From Variovorax sp. 679 (lineage in GTDB: Bacteria > Pseudomonadota > Gammaproteobacteria > Burkholderiales > Burkholderiaceae_C): a stretch of 64,000 nucleotides of DNA. How positions within the stretch are numbered: the stretch's first letter is position 1; each line of letters opens with the position of its first letter. Below the pieces are notes generated by a model. That model had not been told where the DNA came from. It ran no database searches and saw only the letters and a program-made list of their open reading frames with translations. The position numbers and the translations under genes were made by a program. Of the stretch, positions 45,189-53,945 are shown piece after piece. Where the stretch lies: contig NZ_RXFS01000003.1 of NCBI RefSeq assembly GCF_003952185.1, positions 372,001-436,000 on the forward strand. Reading direction: 5' to 3'.

Positions 45189-46391
45189 ATGCCCATCGCC
45201 CTACTGGCGCTGACCCTCAGCGCCTTCGCCATCGGAACGACAGAGTTCGTCATCGTTGGCCTCATCCCCACAGTCGCAGCCGACCTCAACATCGGCCTCC
45301 CCTCCGCCGGCCTGCTGGTCAGCCTCTACGCACTGGGCGTCGCCATCGGCGCGCCTGTGCTCACCGCGCTCACGGGCAAGCTGCCGCGCAAGGCGCTGCT
45401 GCTCGGGCTGATGGCGCTGTTCACGCTCGGCAATCTGCTGGCGTGGAAGGCGCCCAGCTATGAATCGCTGATTGCCGCCCGCGTGCTCACGGGGCTGGCG
45501 CACGGGGTGTTCTTCTCCATCGGCTCGACGATCGCCACCGGCTTGGTGCCGAAGGAAAAGGCGGCGAGCGCCATCGCGATCATGTTCACGGGCCTCACAG
45601 TGGCGCTGGTCACGGGCGTGCCGCTGGGCACGTTCATCGGGCAGCACTTCGGCTGGCGCGAGACTTTCCTGGCCGTGTCTGCCCTGGGCGTTATCGCCTT
45701 CATCGGCAGCTGGCTCTTCGTGCCCGGCAACATCCGCCACACGCCACCGGCCTCGCTGGCGCAGCAAGCCAAGGTGCTGGCCGAGCCGCGCCTGCTGCTG
45801 GTGTATGCGAAGACGGCCATCGGCTATGGCGGCTCGTTCATTCCGTTCACGTTCCTCGCGCCGATCCTCACGGAGGTGTCGGGCTTCAGCGCCGGCGCCG
45901 TGGGCTGGGTGATGCTGGTTTACGGCGTGTCGGTGGCGGTGGGCAACATCTGGGGCGGCAAGCTGGCCGACCGCAAGGGCCCGATTCCGGCGCTGAAGAT
46001 CATCTTCGCGCTGCTGGCCGCGGTGCTGCTGCTCTTCAACTTCGCGGCGCCGCACAAGTGGCTGGCCCTGCTCGCGGTGCTGATGTGGGGCGCGGTGGCT
46101 TTCGGCAACGTGCCGGGGCTGCAGGTGTACGTGGTGAAGCAGGCCGAGCGCTTCACGCCGCAGGCGGTGGACGTGGCTTCGGGCCTGAACATCGCGGCCT
46201 TCAACCTGGGCATTGCCGGCGCGGCTTGGGCCGGCGGGCTGATCGTGACTCACCTGGGGCTGATGCACACGCCGTGGATCGGTGCGCTGGTGGTGCTGGT
46301 GTCACTGGCCCTCACGCAATGGAGCGGAAGGCTCGACCGCCGTGCCGGCATTCCGGTGCGGGCTTCGGGGCCGGTGCCGGTCGGCCACTGA
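45189..46391 (+). CDS. MFS transporter, DHA1 type (YdhP/AraJ-like)
   Basis: Inner-membrane transporter of 400 residues with about twelve membrane segments. Helix 1 contains [18 protein letters not shown], a strong marker of the AraJ/YdhP/SotB-like DHA1 group, and loop 2-3 contains [12 protein letters not shown]. The ATG follows an AAGGAG site. It lies 47 bases before dkgB on the same strand, so the two are probably co-transcribed; efflux of a sugar-like or carbonyl compound is an inference. Confidence 0.9.
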   Translation: MPIALLALTLSAFAIGTTEFVIVGLIPTVAADLNIGLPSAGLLVSLYALGVAIGAPVLTALTGKLPRKALLLGLMALFTLGNLLAWKAPSYESLIAARVLTGLAHGVFFSIGSTIATGLVPKEKAASAIAIMFTGLTVALVTGVPLGTFIGQHFGWRETFLAVSALGVIAFIGSWLFVPGNIRHTPPASLAQQAKVLAEPRLLLVYAKTAIGYGGSFIPFTFLAPILTEVSGFSAGAVGWVMLVYGVSVAVGNIWGGKLADRKGPIPALKIIFALLAAVLLLFNFAAPHKWLALLAVLMWGAVAFGNVPGLQVYVVKQAERFTPQAVDVASGLNIAAFNLGIAGAAWAGGLIVTHLGLMHTPWIGALVVLVSLALTQWSGRLDRRAGIPVRASGPVPVGH

Positions 46392-46438
46392 ATTTCTCTT
46401 TTTTCTCTTCTCTCTTTTCAATGCACAAGGACAACACC

Positions 46439-47263
46439 ATGAACACGAACGTCACGAAGAACCCCATTCCCGCCTTCGGCCTCGGCACCTTCCGCCTGAA
46501 GGGCCAGGTGGTCATCGACTCGGTGAAGAACGGCCTCGACGTGGGCTACCGCACCATCGACACGGCGCAGATCTACGGCAACGAGGCCGAGGTGGGCCAG
46601 GCGATTGCCGAAAGCGGCGTGGCCCGCGAGAGTCTCTTCATCACCACCAAGATCTGGACCGACAACTACGCCAGGAGCAAGCTGGTGCCCAGCCTGAAGG
46701 ACAGCCTCGCGAAGCTGCGCACCGACCATGTGGACCTGACGCTGATCCACTGGCCCTCGCCCGGCAACGCGGTGCCGGTGGCCGAGTTCATGGGCGCGCT
46801 GGCCGAGGCCAGGGCGCAGGGGCTCACCAAGCACATCGGCGTGTCGAACTTCAACATCGCGCTGATGAAGGAAGCCATCGCGGCCGTGGGCGCGCAGAAC
46901 ATTGCCACCAACCAGATCGAGCTGCACCCCTACCTGCAGAACCGCAAGGTGGCTGAATTCGCGAAGAGCGCCGGCATCCACATCACTTCCTACATGACGC
47001 TGGCCTACGGCAAGGTCATCAACGACCCGGTGATCGAGGCGATTGCCAAGGCGCACGGCGCAGCCACCGCGCAGGTGGTGCTGGCCTGGGCGATGCAGCT
47101 GGGCTACGCGGTGATTCCGTCGTCCACCAAGCGCGCGAACCTCGAAGGCAACCTGAAGGCGCTGCAGCTGAAGCTGACGGACGCCGAAATGGCGCAGATC
47201 GCGGCGCTCGACCGCAACGAGCGCCTCACAGACCCGGCCGGTCTGTCGCCGGCCTGGGACTGA
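46439..47263 (+). CDS. dkgB: Aldo-keto reductase DkgB (2,5-diketo-D-gluconate reductase B type)
   Basis: NADPH-dependent aldo-keto reductase of 274 residues, matching E. coli DkgB along its length. The catalytic tetrad is complete: Asp41 and Tyr46 (DTAQIYGNE), Lys71 (TTKIW) and His104 (LIHWPSP); the cofactor segment [14 protein letters not shown] is present. DkgB enzymes reduce methylglyoxal and other reactive aldehydes as well as diketogluconate. The ATG at 46439 follows AAGGA by eight bases; an ATG six codons earlier is possible. Pairing with an MFS exporter suggests a detoxification unit. Confidence 0.92.
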   Translation: MNTNVTKNPIPAFGLGTFRLKGQVVIDSVKNGLDVGYRTIDTAQIYGNEAEVGQAIAESGVARESLFITTKIWTDNYARSKLVPSLKDSLAKLRTDHVDLTLIHWPSPGNAVPVAEFMGALAEARAQGLTKHIGVSNFNIALMKEAIAAVGAQNIATNQIELHPYLQNRKVAEFAKSAGIHITSYMTLAYGKVINDPVIEAIAKAHGAATAQVVLAWAMQLGYAVIPSSTKRANLEGNLKALQLKLTDAEMAQIAALDRNERLTDPAGLSPAWD

Positions 47264-47288
47264 GCCTCCCTGCGCTTTTTTCCTCTCT

Positions 47289-47831
47289 TCAGCCCGCGTT
47301 GCCCACGGGCCTGAACCCCCAGGCCTGCGCCCGGAACCCGGTGAAGCTGATGGGGCCGGCCACGGCGCTCGATTCCACCTTGTTGTCGGCAAGCCCGATG
47401 ACCAGCGGCGCATTCGAGTTGCTCGCCCCCAGCTTGCACTGGATGTACCAGTAGCCGGGCTCCTCGGTAGAGAGCAGGCTCCAGAGTTGCCTGTCGGCAT
47501 CGGCCAGGCCGGCGGGCATCATCACGACGGACGTGGGCACGATCGTGGAGCCGGGCTGCAGCGTGAGGACGAACCCGGTGCCCATCTGCGTCTGCAGATA
47601 CCACCAGCCCGGTGCATCGGGCGAGGGAATGAACAACCATTGCTGGTTGCCGGTCTGCGGCAGCTTGAGCGTGTACCCGATAACCCCCGCGCCCTTGGCG
47701 GGGTTGTTGCCGTTCACGTCCAGCACGTAATGGTCGCCCGGCAGGTACTGGATGTTGTAGGGCCCGAGGTTCAGGTTCCCCACGGGGATGGCGGGCGTTG
47801 ACGCCGGAGCGCCTGTTGAGGTGATCGACAT
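47289..47831 (-). CDS. Ricin-type (beta-trefoil) lectin-like protein
   Basis: A 180-residue protein with repeated QxW-like units (NQQWLFIPSP, DRQLWSLLS and similar) separated by about 50 residues, as in beta-trefoil lectins, though the repeats are diverged. No signal peptide is seen; the N-terminus is Ser/Ala/Pro-rich. A good AGGAG site precedes the ATG. It follows the patatin-like gene by 68 bases on the same strand, suggesting that the two proteins act together, for example lectin-aided targeting of a phospholipase. That link is inference. Confidence 0.6.
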   Translation of the reverse strand: MSITSTGAPASTPAIPVGNLNLGPYNIQYLPGDHYVLDVNGNNPAKGAGVIGYTLKLPQTGNQQWLFIPSPDAPGWWYLQTQMGTGFVLTLQPGSTIVPTSVVMMPAGLADADRQLWSLLSTEEPGYWYIQCKLGASNSNAPLVIGLADNKVESSAVAGPISFTGFRAQAWGFRPVGNAG

Positions 47832-47899
47832 CGTCGTTTCTCCTTTCCTGGAATGCGTTCTTCGTTTGCTTGCCAGTGGTGAGCGGTGGCAAGTGGCGC

Positions 47900-48901
47900 T
47901 CAGGTCCGCACCGAGCCGAGCGAGTGCTCGACCCAGTACTTCTGCAGCAGGGCTTCGGCGTACGCGGTGTCCGCGTTCGCGCCCTTGTCCTGCAGCAGCT
48001 GCAGGGCCTGCGGGTAGACCGTGTTTTCCGGCACGAAGAAGGGCAGCGTCGGGTTGATGTTGGTGTAGCGATCGCCCAGCAGCATCTTGGCGAGCATCGG
48101 CATGAGCTCGGTCGAAGTGCCGTTCAGGCTCATGTCGAGCACCGGCGACGACTTCGCCTGGTTCATGAGGAACGGCGGCGAGTTGTTGAAAGGATTCGCA
48201 TCGCCGTTCATCCACTGCTCGGCGCCCCAGTTGTGGGTGTCGCTGGCAACCCAGTCGGGCATGTAGCCGGTGCCGAAGGTGATGGCGGTGATGTCCTCGA
48301 GTGCATGACCCGCCTTCACCGCCAGGGCGATTGCCGCGACCGTGGGGTCGTGGTTGAAGAAGCAGCCGTCGACGTTGCCGTCGAACGAGCCCAGCTGCCC
48401 GGGCATTGCGCCGCTCGACGTGGCCGCCTTGGCGATGGCCACGTCGCCAAGGCCGGGGATCATGTTCGTGTACATGACCGGCTGCCACGGAATGGCTGTC
48501 TGCACCGAGTTCTTCACCTCGAGCCCGCCGACGTTGAAGGTCACGAAGAGCGCCTTCTTCATCAGGATGTCCTGGACCTTCGCGTCGCCATGCAGCGCAA
48601 GCTGCGAGGCGTAGACCTCGTCGATCGAGTACGCGGGCTGCCTCGGATCGGTGTTCATCTTCTGATAGAACCCGATCTCCCCGTTCTGGGAGGTGAAGAG
48701 ATTGATGATGTCTTGCGGCGTCTTCCCCGCCAATAGCTCGCTCGTGATGATCGAGCCCGTCGAGCACCCCGCGATGAGGTCGGTGTTGTCGATGATCTGA
48801 GGGTACTTCTGGTACAGCTTGTTCAGCACCGACACCGGCATCAGCCCTCGTATGCCACCGCCGACGAACGAGAGGATGGTGAATTTCTGCGTTTCCGCCA
48901 T
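47900..48901 (-). CDS. Patatin-like phospholipase
   Basis: Patatin-family acyl hydrolase of 333 residues. The oxyanion-hole GGGIRG is at residues 14-19, the nucleophile elbow GCSTG at 45-49 (Ser47), and the dyad aspartate in NVDG (Asp178), so the catalytic set is complete. No signal peptide is visible; such enzymes can be cytoplasmic or leave by non-classical routes. The ATG at 48901 follows AGGAG by six bases; a TTG two codons upstream is an unlikely start. It is paired with a lectin-like gene downstream. Host- or rival-directed lipase and lipid turnover are both possible. Confidence 0.88.
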   Translation of the reverse strand: MAETQKFTILSFVGGGIRGLMPVSVLNKLYQKYPQIIDNTDLIAGCSTGSIITSELLAGKTPQDIINLFTSQNGEIGFYQKMNTDPRQPAYSIDEVYASQLALHGDAKVQDILMKKALFVTFNVGGLEVKNSVQTAIPWQPVMYTNMIPGLGDVAIAKAATSSGAMPGQLGSFDGNVDGCFFNHDPTVAAIALAVKAGHALEDITAITFGTGYMPDWVASDTHNWGAEQWMNGDANPFNNSPPFLMNQAKSSPVLDMSLNGTSTELMPMLAKMLLGDRYTNINPTLPFFVPENTVYPQALQLLQDKGANADTAYAEALLQKYWVEHSLGSVRT

Positions 48902-49090
48902 AGCCAACTCCTTTCAAAAGAAATGACTTCCATGAAATGACTTCCCGGCCGGGGAAGCGGAGTCTGGGCGCTCGGCATGCTTGCCGCTACGAGTGGAATC
49001 CCGTTCAATCCAACTCTGTAATTCCGCAAGCCGCGCAAGGGTTCGGAATGAAACCTGATGCGCCGGAAATTGGCGCGAAGGTTCTCTTCT

Positions 49091-49354
49091 TCATGCGGCG
49101 CAATCGCAAAGCGCATCGAGCGCGTACCTAAGTTCGCGCTCTTCGTCCGAGGTCAATGCGAGCACGAGATTGCGGAATTCGGTCTTGTAGCAAGGCAGCA
49201 TCAGTGCTGCGGTGAGTGCGTGGGTGCTGTCACTGCCGCGCGCTATGTGCGCGTTGCACGCCGCCACGCTGCGATGGATTTCGAGCGCACGCGCGACCCG
49301 GGCGGAAGACGGCTTCGTCGCGCTGCCGCTATCGCTGCTTCTGGTGATGAACAT
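49091..49354 (-). CDS. Small protein of unknown function
   Basis: An 87-residue open frame with a very good AGAGGAG ribosome-binding site six bases before its ATG. The sequence (ARALEIHRSVAACNAH, then LTSDEERELRYALDALC) appears helical and resembles no family I know. The stretch 48902-49090 holds only two adjacent copies of GAAATGACTTCC, and 49355-49561 nothing more than the start region of the next gene. Confidence 0.5.
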   Translation of the reverse strand: MFITRSSDSGSATKPSSARVARALEIHRSVAACNAHIARGSDSTHALTAALMLPCYKTEFRNLVLALTSDEERELRYALDALCDCAA

Positions 49355-49561
49355 TGCCAGCTCCTCTTGGCGCGCGTCGAGTGGCGCCGTGAGGTCACTC
49401 TATTCAGAGCTGGGCAGAGTGGTGAGTAACAACATCGTCGTGAATCCCGACGACAGGTTTGGTGCCGGAGCGCATGAGTGCGATCATTCGCGGCGGCAAG
49501 GTGCAATGCCCTGCCCATGGCGCGCAGGCGTCATCACCAATAAACAGACGAGGAGATTCGC

Positions 49562-50911
49562 GTGGATCAAGGTGTCCGGAGGGTGTTTGTCGTTGCGCGC
49601 CCGGTGCGCGCTGCGTTGTCGGTTTCGCTGATTGCTGCCGCAGTGCTGCTCGCGGCCTGCGGTGGTGGAGGCGGCGGCGGAGGTGGTGGGAGCGGCGCCA
49701 TCCTGCCCATCGTCGTGGCGCCTCCTCCTGCCAGTGGTGGCGGCAATCCGGGCACCGGCAGCGGCTATCCGCATGCCTCGGAGCCCATCGGCACGGTCCG
49801 CCAGATCTACGACGGCGCCCTGTCTCCGGATCTCGCCGTCAACACATACCGCAACACCGACCGGCTGTTCCCGACACGGACGATCGAGCCCGGCGGCACG
49901 CCCTACGCGCTGCCCGCGGCCGCCTCCCAGTTGACCCAGCTGAGCTTCTCGACTGGCGGCGCGACCTACAGCATGGCCGACTTCATGGCCGCCAACCGCG
50001 TGGCCGGCTTGCTGATCCTGAAGGACGGCAAGATCGCCAATGAAACCTACCAGTACGGCAACACGCAGAAGACCCGCTGGATGTCTATGTCGGTGGCCAA
50101 GTCGATCACGTCGACACTGGTCGGCCTGGCGGTGAAGGACGGCTACATCGCCAGCCTCGACGACCAGGTGGTCAAGTACGTGCCTCGGTTGGCAGGGAGC
50201 GCCTACGACGGCGTCACGGTACGCAATGTGCTGATGATGGCCTCGGGCGTGAAATGGAACGAGACCTACACCGACCCTTCATCCGATCGCCGTCAGTTGC
50301 TGGAAGCACAGCTCGGCCAGAAGCCGGGGTCGGCCATGGACCTCATGAGCAAGCTGCCTCGCGTGGCCGCACCGGGCTCCGTGTACAACTACAGCACCGG
50401 TGAGGCACGGGTGGCCGGCGAGATCGTCTACAACGCGGTCAAGAAGCCGCTGGCGCAGTACCTGTCCGAGAAGGTCTGGTCGAAGCTCGGCATGGAAGCA
50501 CAAGCCAACTGGTGGCTGGACTCGCCGGACGGCATCGAGTTCGCGGCCGGCGGCATCAGCGCGACCTTGCGCGACTATGGGCGCTTCGGCATGTTCGTCA
50601 TGAACGACGGCTTTGCCGGCGGTCAGCAACTGCTGCCCCCGGGGTGGGTCATGGAAGCGGGTTCCCCCAAGGTACTGAGCACCGGCACCGCATCGGACTA
50701 CGGCTACATGTGGTGGATCCCCACCAACAAGAGCAGCCAGTCCGCGGTGGACGGCGCGTTCTTCGCGGTCGGGATCATGGGCCAGCAGATCTACATCAAC
50801 CGCAAGGAAAAGGTCGTGATCGTCATCTGGGGAGCGCAGACCAACCCGACGGCGACCGGCATTCCGGCGGTTCCGTTCTTCGATGCGGTCGTGAAAGCGC
50901 TCAAGACATAG
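49562..50911 (+). CDS. Serine hydrolase lipoprotein, class C beta-lactamase fold
   Basis: Envelope hydrolase of 449 residues, starting at GTG behind GAGGAG. The signal peptide ends in lipobox LAAC (Cys33), followed immediately by ten Gly residues and a Gly/Pro/Ser linker. The catalytic SxxK is SVAK (Ser177-Lys180) in WMSMSVAKSITS; YNYSTGEARV supplies the tyrosine motif, and GIMGQQIYIN the third. It could act as an esterase, peptidase or 6-aminohexanoate-dimer-hydrolase-like enzyme. It is convergent with the deaminase gene (14-base gap) and shares its fold, but little sequence, with the hydrolase at 40.7 kb. Confidence 0.85.
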   Translation: MDQGVRRVFVVARPVRAALSVSLIAAAVLLAACGGGGGGGGGGSGAILPIVVAPPPASGGGNPGTGSGYPHASEPIGTVRQIYDGALSPDLAVNTYRNTDRLFPTRTIEPGGTPYALPAAASQLTQLSFSTGGATYSMADFMAANRVAGLLILKDGKIANETYQYGNTQKTRWMSMSVAKSITSTLVGLAVKDGYIASLDDQVVKYVPRLAGSAYDGVTVRNVLMMASGVKWNETYTDPSSDRRQLLEAQLGQKPGSAMDLMSKLPRVAAPGSVYNYSTGEARVAGEIVYNAVKKPLAQYLSEKVWSKLGMEAQANWWLDSPDGIEFAAGGISATLRDYGRFGMFVMNDGFAGGQQLLPPGWVMEAGSPKVLSTGTASDYGYMWWIPTNKSSQSAVDGAFFAVGIMGQQIYINRKEKVVIVIWGAQTNPTATGIPAVPFFDAVVKALKT

Positions 50912-50925
50912 GTGCCACAGGTGCG

Positions 50926-51420
50926 TCAGGCGGCCTTGCGTGGCGCGGCCCACGCCGACAGGATCCGCACGGCTTCGCCATCCATCTTCTGCTCGGCGGG
51001 CAAGCTGCGCCGCTCAAACGGCGCACCAGCCTCGGCGCGCAGCGCCTCCACGTCGATGGGGTGCCGAGCCTCCACCGTCACGCCCTCGAAGGCCTTGCCC
51101 GACTGCGCAAGCGAGGCTGCGTAGTACAGCTTCGCGATGCCCGCTATGTGCATCGCCGCCGCACACATGGCGCACGGCTCGCACGAGGTGTAGAGCTCGC
51201 AGCCCTGCAGGTTGACGGTACCCAGCTTGCGGCATGCATCGCGGATCGCTTCGACTTCGCCGTGCGATGTCGGGTCGTGGTGCGCGACGGAATGGTTGAA
51301 GCCTTCGCCGACGATCACGCCATCTTTCACGACGACGGCGCCAAAGGGCTCGGTGCCGGGCTCGCTCAGCGCCTGTGCGGAAAGAGCGATCGCCCGCTGC
51401 ATGAATTGCTCTTGGTACAT
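50926..51420 (-). CDS. Nucleoside/nucleobase deaminase (CDA fold)
   Basis: Zinc-dependent deaminase of 164 residues in the guanine deaminase/tRNA-adenosine deaminase group. The zinc ligands and catalytic Glu are seen in SHGEVEAI and SCEPCAMC. The sequence extends past the core with a C-terminal helix, more like guanine deaminase (GuaD/YfhC-type) than TadA. It is the distal gene of the cluster that also carries a cytosine-deaminase-like enzyme and two transporters, so a nucleobase or related heterocycle is the likely substrate. Confidence 0.87.
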   Translation of the reverse strand: MYQEQFMQRAIALSAQALSEPGTEPFGAVVVKDGVIVGEGFNHSVAHHDPTSHGEVEAIRDACRKLGTVNLQGCELYTSCEPCAMCAAAMHIAGIAKLYYAASLAQSGKAFEGVTVEARHPIDVEALRAEAGAPFERRSLPAEQKMDGEAVRILSAWAAPRKAA

Positions 51421-51425
51421 CGTGT

Positions 51426-52718
51426 TCAGACCTTTCTGGTGGCCGCGCTGTCGAGCGCGTTGATGGATGGTGCGCCGGCTTGAGTGCCGCGCGCAACGAA
51501 GAGGCCCGCCGTGGCGGCTGCATAGCGACGCGGATCGAAGCGCAGCATGAGCGGCAGCAGCGCCGCCACGACCGCCGCGAGATAAGCCCACGCGAGCGTG
51601 AAGCCGCCGGTCTGCTCGCGCACCCAGCCAGTGACGAACGGCGCAAGCGCCGCGATCATGAAGCCGACACCCTGCATGAAGCCCGCGAGGGCACCGGCCT
51701 GCGCGGGGTCGGGCAGGTGGTCGAGCGCGAGCACCATGCACAGCGAGAACGCGCCGCCGAGACCGAAGCCCAGGACGACGGCGATGGCGACGGCCGGCAC
51801 GGGCGCATCGAAGGTCAGCGCACAGAAGCCTGCGAGTTGCGCGGCGAGCGTGAGCACCAGCCAGGGCCGCAGGTCGCGCCCGCGGCTGCGCGCGATGGCA
51901 GGCATGGCGAGCGCGGAGACCACCTGCGCGGCAGTCATCAGCGCAAGCACCGAGCCGCCCTGCTGCGCGGTCCAGCCCTGTTGCGCATAGAAGTGCGGCA
52001 GCCACGCGACGAGGCTGGTGTAGCCGCCGTTGATGAGGCCGAAGCACGCGGCCAGCAGCCATGCGCGGCGGCTCGCGAAGCAGCGCAGCCATGAAAGGCC
52101 GCGAAGGCCCGGCGCCTCGGCTGTGGAAGTGGATTCGATGCGCCGCATGTTGAGCCAGTACAGCAGCGCGAAGGTTGCGAGCAGGGCCCAGATCGCGAGG
52201 CCTGCGTGCCAGTCGGGCCCCTTGTCGCCGCCCAGTGCATGCGCGACCCACGGGCTGGCCATGGCGCCAAGCCCGCCGCCGCCCATGATGGCGGCGGAGT
52301 ACAGCCCGGTCATCACGCCGATGCGCGCCGGGTAAGCCTGCTTCACCACGCCGGGCATCAGCGCCTGCACCAGGCCGACGCCAGCGCCCGCGAGCGCGGC
52401 GCTCCACAGCAGCGCCGCCGCGCCGCCGGCCACATAGCGGCTGGCACAGGCAACGGCGATGGCCACGAGCCCGAGCGCGACGCCGCCGCGCGCGCCGATG
52501 CGCTGGCCGACGGCCGCGCCGAAGAGCGAGGTGGCGCCCATCGCGAACATTGGCAGCACCGTCAGCAACGCCACCGAGTGGAAGCCGATGCCGGTCGCAG
52601 TGCGGATGGGTTCGAGCAACGGGCTGCTCGACGTGAGAAAGGCGCGCAGGTTCAGCGCCACCAGCACGATGACGATTGCGAAGGCGATGCCTCCGTCGTG
52701 CTTGCCCCCTGCCTTCAC
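51426..52718 (-). CDS. MFS transporter, CynX/NimT type
   Basis: Major facilitator of the CynX/NimT group, with about twelve membrane segments. Helix 1 reads ALNLRAFLTSSSPLL, a typical CynX-family start with the conserved Asn-Leu-Arg. The probable start is a GTG at 52718 that overlaps the stop of the amidohydrolase gene (GTGA) and gives 430 residues; the frame remains open upstream inside that gene. It begins the last part of the nucleobase-type cluster and may carry substrate or a product such as cyanate-like or amine compounds; this is not settled. Confidence 0.85.
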   Translation of the reverse strand: MKAGGKHDGGIAFAIVIVLVALNLRAFLTSSSPLLEPIRTATGIGFHSVALLTVLPMFAMGATSLFGAAVGQRIGARGGVALGLVAIAVACASRYVAGGAAALLWSAALAGAGVGLVQALMPGVVKQAYPARIGVMTGLYSAAIMGGGGLGAMASPWVAHALGGDKGPDWHAGLAIWALLATFALLYWLNMRRIESTSTAEAPGLRGLSWLRCFASRRAWLLAACFGLINGGYTSLVAWLPHFYAQQGWTAQQGGSVLALMTAAQVVSALAMPAIARSRGRDLRPWLVLTLAAQLAGFCALTFDAPVPAVAIAVVLGFGLGGAFSLCMVLALDHLPDPAQAGALAGFMQGVGFMIAALAPFVTGWVREQTGGFTLAWAYLAAVVAALLPLMLRFDPRRYAAATAGLFVARGTQAGAPSINALDSAATRKV

Positions 52719-53917
52719 AAGGCGGCCAGTTCGGCGCTCAGCATGCCGTTGCGCGCAACGACGCGCCCGCCCGCCACCACCAGCTTGCGCACGGGCCGCG
52801 AGACGACGGCGTGCGCGACCGTCTGCGCGTCGACCAGCACGAGGTCGGCACGGTTGCCGGGCACGAGGCCGTAGTTCTCGAAGCCGCAGCCGCGCGCGCC
52901 GGAGTGGGTGACGGTGTCGAGCGCCACTTCGATCTCGTCGTCGCGGCGCAGGTTGTAGCGCAGGCCGATGATCATGGCGCGCTCCAACATGTCGGGGATG
53001 CCGTAGGGCGACCAGGTGTCGCGGATGCCGTCGTTGCCGCCGAGCACTGTCACGCCGGCCTGCCGGCAAGCCATGAGCGGCGGCACGGTGCGCGAAGGCG
53101 GCGCGCTGGTGATGAGCACCACGCCCAGCTTCGCCATGCGCGCGAGCAACGCATCGCGCTCGCGTTCGCTAACGTCGCCGAGGCAGAAGCCGTGGCTGAT
53201 GGCGACCTTGCCCTGCATGCCCAACGCCTCGGTGCGCTGCAGGATCAGATCGAGCGAGAAGGCCCCCATGGCGCCGGGCTCGTGCAGGTGGATGTCGACG
53301 GGGCGCTGGTGCCTGTGGGCGATGTTGAAAAGCACGTCGAGCGACTTCACCGGGTCGCCGTCGATGGCGCAGGGGTCGAGGCCACCGAGCACGTCGGCGC
53401 CCATCGCCAGCGACTGGTCGAGCAGCTCGGCGGTGCCGGGCCGGCCGAGCAGGCCCGATTGCGGAAAGGCGACGACCTGGATCTGCTGCACCTCGCGCAG
53501 CGTCTCGCGCGTGCGCAGGGTGCCTTCGAGATGGCGCAGGCCAGCCTGCGTGTCGACGTCGACGTGCGTGCGCAGCCGCGTGGTGCCCAGCGCGAGGAAT
53601 GCCTTGGCGAGCGCAAGCGACTGCGCGGCCGCGTCGTGCCCGCTGGTGTGGCGGAAGGCACGCTCGTTCTCGATCTTGTCGGTGAGGTTCGTGCCGACTT
53701 CGTTGCGGTACCAGTCCATGCCCCACATCGTCTTGTCGAGATGGGTGTGGCCCTCGACGAGGCCGGGCAGCAGCAAGGCGCCGTGGCCTTCCTCGACGGC
53801 GGCATCTGCGGGCGCGGCGAGCGCGGTGCCGAGCTCGGCGATGCGTCCGTCCTGCACCCGCACGTCGACCGGGGAAGCGCCCATGGGGCGCACGTTGCGA
53901 ATCAGGAGCGATGACAT
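52715..53917 (-). CDS. Cytosine deaminase-like amidohydrolase
   Basis: Metal-dependent amidohydrolase of 400 residues close to cytosine deaminase (CodA) and N-isopropylammelide-type hydrolases. The metal ligands appear in VEGHTHLDKT, the HVDVD segment, DIHLHEPGA, ISHGFCLG and GNDGIRDTWSPYG. No signal peptide. Cytosine or a related pyrimidine or triazine is a likely substrate class. The gene follows the symporter by 28 bases, and its stop overlaps the MFS start, so it is in the operon headed by the DUF3311 gene. Confidence 0.85.
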   Translation of the reverse strand: MSSLLIRNVRPMGASPVDVRVQDGRIAELGTALAAPADAAVEEGHGALLLPGLVEGHTHLDKTMWGMDWYRNEVGTNLTDKIENERAFRHTSGHDAAAQSLALAKAFLALGTTRLRTHVDVDTQAGLRHLEGTLRTRETLREVQQIQVVAFPQSGLLGRPGTAELLDQSLAMGADVLGGLDPCAIDGDPVKSLDVLFNIAHRHQRPVDIHLHEPGAMGAFSLDLILQRTEALGMQGKVAISHGFCLGDVSERERDALLARMAKLGVVLITSAPPSRTVPPLMACRQAGVTVLGGNDGIRDTWSPYGIPDMLERAMIIGLRYNLRRDDEIEVALDTVTHSGARGCGFENYGLVPGNRADLVLVDAQTVAHAVVSRPVRKLVVAGGRVVARNGMLSAELAAL

Positions 53918-53945
53918 GGTGGGAGTCCTATTCTTGAAATCTTCA

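Noticed and set aside
48924..48948. Short tandem repeat GAAATGACTTCC x2
   Set aside because: Only two short copies in a spacer, with no symmetry or clear function.
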